Below are positions 60,644 to 64,000 of a DNA stretch of 64,000 bases, piece by piece (the first letter of the stretch is position 1; each line of letters starts with the position of its first letter). This stretch comes from CAKZNE01 sp002695025 (lineage in GTDB: Bacteria > Bacteroidota > Bacteroidia > Flavobacteriales > Schleiferiaceae): assembly GCA_913043285.1 (NCBI GenBank), contig CAJWML010000012.1, positions 50,880-114,879 on the forward strand, read 5' to 3'. The notes under the pieces are model-generated. The model was not told the origin of the DNA. It did no database searches and saw only the letters and a list, made by a program, of their open reading frames with translations. The position numbers and the translations under genes were made by a program.

Positions 60644-60662
60644 CCGTAGCCACCCGCTACGG
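60644..60662. repeat. GCGTAG-type palindrome (A8, variant)
   Basis: CCGTAGC-caccc-GCTACGG, perfect 7-base arms with a longer loop, about 70 bases before the GNAT gene. Confidence 0.7.
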
Positions 60663-60730
60663 TCCGTTAAAATGCTTTACTTTACTTTGTACCAGCTAAT
60701 AAGTAAGTAGCCATAAAGGCAATCGGCACT

Positions 60731-61252
60731 ATGAAAATACAAACCCCCAGGCTTTTACTCAGACCCTTTGTAGACAGCGACCTTGAAAATGTGTTCAAAG
60801 GACTTTCCCACCCTGCGGTAATCAAACACTACGGCATCAGTTATAACAGCCTGGAGGCCACACAGGAGCAAATGGATTGGTTTGCCAGGCTTGAAAAGGA
60901 GGGAAGCGGGATGTGGTTTGCCGTTAGCTCGGCAGATGGTACCACCTTTTTCGGTGCCGGTGGATTGAATGATTTGAGCCAGGAACATCAAAAAGCGGAG
61001 ATTGGTTTTTGGCTGTTACCCGAATTTTGGGGGCAAGGCATTATGCGTGAAGCCATGCCCCTGATCTGTCACTACGGCTTTGATAAACTCGGACTGCACC
61101 GCATTGAAGGCTTCGTGGAATCCGACAACCTGAGCTGTAAAAAAGCCATGGCCAAACTGGACTTCCGGCATGAAGGAACCATGAAAGACTGTGAGATCAA
61201 GAACGGCAAGTTTATCAGCCTGGATATTTATGCCAAAATAAAGAATGCATAA
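60731..61252 (+). CDS. GNAT family N-acetyltransferase (RimJ/RimL-like)
   Basis: A 173-residue acetyltransferase of the Acetyltransf_3 group: QTPRLLLRPFVDSDLENVFK at the start, HQKAEIGFWLLPEFWGQGIM (acetyl-CoA pyrophosphate-binding loop), then FDKLGLHRIEGFVESDNLSC and KKAMAKLDFRHEGTMKD, the usual RimJ/RimL endings. It transfers acetyl groups to an amine, probably a protein N-terminus or small molecule. The substrate is not inferable. Confidence 0.92.
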   Translation: MKIQTPRLLLRPFVDSDLENVFKGLSHPAVIKHYGISYNSLEATQEQMDWFARLEKEGSGMWFAVSSADGTTFFGAGGLNDLSQEHQKAEIGFWLLPEFWGQGIMREAMPLICHYGFDKLGLHRIEGFVESDNLSCKKAMAKLDFRHEGTMKDCEIKNGKFISLDIYAKIKNA

Positions 61253-61376
61253 GAACGGAACTCCTGGTTGGCGCCAGCCTTATGCTTATGTCACCATCAA
61301 CTTAATCCCTTGCTATCCCCGGCCAACATAGTGCCGTTTCTCGCAATTAACGAATACACTTTCACGTTGATCAGTT

Positions 61377-62660
61377 GTGAATTTCCCTAAGACACTTTTT
61401 CCCTTTCTGTTCCTGCTGCTGTGGGGTAAAGCCTAACTGCATGCTTGCAGTATGTACAAGATTACCACAGGCCCTAAAACAATGGTGGGCTGCAATGAAG
61501 ATGCCTGGAGAACCACCTCCGTAATTTGGTTTGAGAACGCAGGAAAGGCCGGTGAGTACGGTGCCGCCTTTACCGGGTCAAGACAGGTGACCAGCAACCG
61601 CACCGCACCCCAGTCAGGAATGAATGAGGCCGGGCTTGTATTCTCGCGCCTGGCCGCCTATTACCCCAGGCAGAACAACCCATTTCCCAACCGGCTTAAG
61701 ATCACCGATGAAGTGGACTATCTGTCCGATATTCTGCATACATGCTCCACCATAGAGGAAGTAAAGAGCTATATTGAGCAGTACGACCATAGTGTGTTTA
61801 GGGATGATGTGTACATCTACATTGACCGTAGCGGCAAATATCTGGTGGTGGAGCCCTATACACTTATAGAGGGCGATGAACCCCATTATGTACTTTCCAA
61901 TTTTTGCCCGTCCATAACCGCTAATGAGCAGGCCAGAAAACTGGCGCGATACAGGAATGGCGAGGATTACTTAAAAGCTCATCCGGTCAATATCTCGCTG
62001 GCATTTTGTTCCGCGCTTTCAGATACCATGCATGTGTGCCGGAGCAGAAATGGGGACGGAACATTACTGACCTCTATATGGGATAGCCAGGAGCTTTTGG
62101 TGAACCTGTATTTCTACCATCAGTATGATACCACGGTTCAGTTTAACCTTAAAGAGGAGCTCAGCAAAGGCAACCATAGGATAAGTATTCCGGGCCTGTT
62201 CCCTGAAAACCCGGAATTCAAAAGGTTGGCTACGTACAAAACCCCTTTTAATACGCCATTCATAAGGGCGGGTATGGTTCCGCTGGCGGGTATTTTGGTA
62301 CTTTTTGCCTTTATAGTGGGCGTGTGGCAATTCAGGCACCCAACACCGGGTATGCTTAGGCTGGTGCCCCTCATCAATGGTATACTAATCGTCTATCTAT
62401 TTGTTTTAGCCACTAATCCCTACATCTTCTATTTTGATGCCCCGTACCAACATCACGGCTCAGTATGGATTACCGCTTCTTCCTATACTCCCTTTGTAGT
62501 GTTGCTGGCTATGTTTCCCTTGCTCTGTTTTGGTAACAGGTGGTTAAAATCAGGAAAACCTAAACCCTGGGTGCGGAACCTGCTGATCTCCAACTACCTG
62601 ATTTACCTGCTGCTGATTTTTAGTTTCGCTTATTGGGGCCTTTACAGTATCTGGGATTAA
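61377..62660 (+). pseudogene. N-terminal-nucleophile (choloylglycine/C45-type) hydrolase with a stop codon in the signal peptide
   Basis: From GTG at 61377 the frame gives a convincing signal peptide (NFPKTLFPFLFLLLWGKA) and then TAA at 61434-61436, followed without a break in frame by LHACSMYKITTGPKTMVGCN and EDAW. The Cys codon 61446-61448 matches the processed N-terminal nucleophile of choloylglycine-hydrolase-like enzymes (C-x-x-[FY] ... G-x-N-x-D-W). The longest ATG-started frame (61452, 402 residues) begins after that Cys, so it would make a cytoplasmic protein lacking the nucleophile. The hydrolase domain covers roughly the first 240 residues and four membrane helices occupy the last 130. 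The remaining frame is intact, so the stop is recent (CAA to TAA would explain it), a sequencing error, or read through. Confidence 0.75.
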
Positions 62661-62731
62661 AAAGAGAAGGGGCAGGGCTTGGGCCGGGTCCTGCTGGAAT
62701 GCACCTATTAGAGCACCGGTGTCATAAAAAA

Positions 62732-62755
62732 AAGGAAGCCTGTACAGACTTCCTT
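62732..62755 (-). terminator. Rho-independent terminator of the PEGA-like lipoprotein gene
   Basis: AAGGAAG (62732-62738) and CTTCCTT (62749-62755) pair, with an inner CTGT/ACAG dyad, and eight A residues (62726-62733) become a T run on the minus strand. It lies 29 bases past the lipoprotein stop. Confidence 0.75.
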
Positions 62756-62783
62756 ATAGTAAGAGTGGGGGAGATGGCTGAAG

Positions 62784-63287
62784 TTAGTTGATGCGGATCA
62801 GGGCCGCTTTATCACCCGTATAATCAGATAGGTTCATCACCCGCAATTCCGGTTCTCCGGAAGCAGGCTTGTTAAAGGAGTACTCATCAGGACCCAGGTT
62901 GGCCGAAATAACCTTTTGATCTATCGTAAACATGGCACCGGTTAAAGGGTCTAAAACCAGGTAACCCAATAGTCCGCCAATAAAAAAGTTACCGATAACG
63001 TACCATCCATCCACGTGAAAGGTAATGGGTAGCTTTACTTCTTCACCGTTGGTTTTGGTGTAGGTAACCACGTAATTTTCCTTCTTAAAATAACCGGCTG
63101 AAGATTTCAAGGTAACAATCTGGGGAGTTTTACCCTTCACTATTTCAACGCCAGCCCGGTTGGTAATGTTAAAATTGGCACCCTGTGGGTTGCTGGTAAT
63201 ATTCACCGGGTATGCACTTTTGCTGAAAACCGTGGCACAGGAAGAAAATAAAATGAGGGAGGCTAAGGAAAGAGCAATGATTCTCAT
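62784..63287 (-). CDS. PEGA-like lipoprotein of unknown function
   Basis: A 167-residue protein with a lipoprotein signal (MRIIALSLASLILFSSC, lipid Cys17). The mature start YPVNITSNPQGANFNITN and GVEIVKGKTPQIVTLKSS is the PEGA-type beta pattern seen in many surface lipoproteins. A hydrophobic stretch with Gly-Gly (YVIGNFFIGGLLGYLVLDPL) follows and may insert in a membrane. No function is known. A terminator lies directly downstream. Confidence 0.72.
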   Translation of the reverse strand: MRIIALSLASLILFSSCATVFSKSAYPVNITSNPQGANFNITNRAGVEIVKGKTPQIVTLKSSAGYFKKENYVVTYTKTNGEEVKLPITFHVDGWYVIGNFFIGGLLGYLVLDPLTGAMFTIDQKVISANLGPDEYSFNKPASGEPELRVMNLSDYTGDKAALIRIN

Positions 63288-63577
63288 GGGTTTAGGTAAG
63301 TTTTAATTTAGCTAACTAAAGTACTTAAAAAGGGCTTATGTAAATGCGGGCCAATTGCCGGTTTAGTATATAATTCCAGTACCGGATGAGATTGCAGGCC
63401 AACCTTGGATGCTTTTCCCTATGAGGTATAACGGGAAAATGCCTAAACCAAAGTTCTGATTTAACTATCTTCATGTAGAGCCGGATCCTTAGTGCCTAAA
63501 ATCCGCTACTGCTCATACACAAGAACCTTGGCGGTCATGCAACGAAAAGAAACAATGCACGTAACAGAAATCGAGAA
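63288..63577. other. Intergenic region, no gene seen
   Basis: About 290 bases between divergent genes. An inverted repeat TTTTCCC / GGGAAAA (63413-63419 and 63433-63439) lies about 140 bases before the YafY-type start and might be an operator. No consensus -7 box was found with confidence. Confidence 0.45.
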
Positions 63578-64000
63578 ATGAACGAAAATGATATTAAACG
63601 AATTTCACGACTGACAGCAATTCTGACACAGTTCCAAACAAAACAACTTTTGACGGCAGCCGAGTTGGCCAACAAATTTGCCGTAAGCAACCGCACCATA
63701 TACAGAGATATCAGGGCGCTGGAACAAGCAGGCGTTCCAATTTTAACCCAGGAAGGAAAAGGCTATTCTTTAATGGAAGGCTATAAAATCCCTCCGGTAA
63801 TGTTTTCGGAAAGTGAGGCCAACGCGCTGATTACAGTAGAACAATTAGTAGTGAAAAACAGAGATAGCTCACTGATTAAAGAATACCAGGAAGCCATCAA
63901 TAAGATCAAAGCAGTTTTGCGCTATTCCACCCGGGAAAAAACAGAGTTGTTATCAAAACGGGTTGCTGTGAGTCCTGCCATATCAGGCGTAAATACAAGT
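63578..64000 (+). CDS. YafY/DeoR-type helix-turn-helix regulator, 3' end outside window
   Basis: The first 141 codons of a transcriptional regulator, open to the right edge. RISRLTAILTQFQTKQLLTA and AELANKFAVSNRTIYRDIRA form an HTH_11 winged-helix domain, then EQAGVPILTQEGKGYSLMEG. KIPPVMFSESEANALITVEQ begins the linker that precedes a WYL domain in this family, which would lie outside the window. Such WYL regulators sense small ligands or nucleic acids and usually control an adjacent gene, not visible here. Confidence 0.88.
   Translation, partial: MNENDIKRISRLTAILTQFQTKQLLTAAELANKFAVSNRTIYRDIRALEQAGVPILTQEGKGYSLMEGYKIPPVMFSESEANALITVEQLVVKNRDSSLIKEYQEAINKIKAVLRYSTREKTELLSKRVAVSPAISGVNTS

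Noticed and set aside
53580..60662. CRISPR array made of the GCGTAG palindromes
   Set aside because: The copies are unevenly spaced over 7 kb, vary in sequence and orientation, lie between genes, and no cas gene is present.
51225..61440. Integron-type attC sites between the accessory genes
   Set aside because: I looked for paired RYYYAAC / GTTRRRY ends around the genes. Sequences such as CGTTACCCGC (about 52009), ACGTTGTAGC (about 51373) and GCCTAACTGC (61431) occur singly and do not pair into the expected structure, and no integrase is in the window.

Overview
The window reads as chromosome of a Bacteroidota bacterium, most likely a marine-type Flavobacteriales lineage. The evidence is two large secreted proteins with type IX secretion sorting domains, a PorP/SprF protein, an ECF sigma / FecR / TonB-receptor cluster with DUF4249 lipoproteins, many lipoprotein and SusC-like signatures, and promoters of the Bacteroidota form TAnnTTTG just upstream of several genes. 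No tRNA, rRNA, CRISPR array, phage or transposase gene was recognised.

Layout. 1-25.5 kb is mostly a core, minus-strand block: AI-2E-type transporter (cut by the left edge) and DUF4159; a plus-strand 1778-residue type IX secreted FN3/MAM/PKD protein; then rsmE, rimK and a RimB-like protease-fold gene with overlapping ends; a secreted GH2 glycosidase; tsaD divergent from and overlapping tamB; and a tight run ftsK-lolA-lptF/G-GT4-GT2-ribB. The ribB product carries a GTP cyclohydrolase II-like half without its zinc cysteines. 25.5-36 kb holds a giant (about 3000 residue) PKD adhesin with a gliding-motility-type C-terminal domain, overlapped by its PorP/SprF-like partner. 36-44.8 kb is a surface-signalling and uptake locus on the minus strand: ECF sigma, small lipoprotein, terminator, FecR, STN-TonB receptor, DUF4249, second TonB receptor, second DUF4249. 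44.9-51.2 kb returns to core genes on the plus strand (arginase family, argS, ffh, folD), interrupted by a MazEF-like toxin-antitoxin pair with a palindromic operator and by a four-helix-bundle (23S IVS-type) gene flanked by nearly perfect 32-bp inverted repeats.

51.2-62.7 kb is an accessory region, visibly more AT-rich, of short mostly plus-strand genes with unrelated functions (SRPBCC lipoprotein, two alpha/beta hydrolases, HxlR regulator with a SnoaL-like target, DUF523, an XRE remnant beside a PemK-like gene, LprI-like, GNAT, an Ntn-hydrolase with a stop codon in its signal peptide, and several unknowns). It is littered with short palindromes (GCGTAGyG-tcy-CrCTACGC and GGCrCAAGCG-tca-CGCTTGTGCC types), other dispersed repeats, and a 127-bp perfect direct repeat 7.1 kb apart. 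A hypothetical-protein family is present once intact, once frameshifted and once as a tail fragment. The window ends with a PEGA-like lipoprotein and the start of a YafY/WYL-type regulator cut by the right edge.

The most noteworthy structures are the inverted-repeat-bounded four-helix-bundle element, the repeat-rich accessory array, the Ntn-hydrolase whose catalytic cysteine lies upstream of the only ATG, the degenerate RibA half of RibB, promoters placed 4-5 bases from start codons (suggesting leaderless transcripts), and the internal 451-residue tandem duplication of the giant adhesin.
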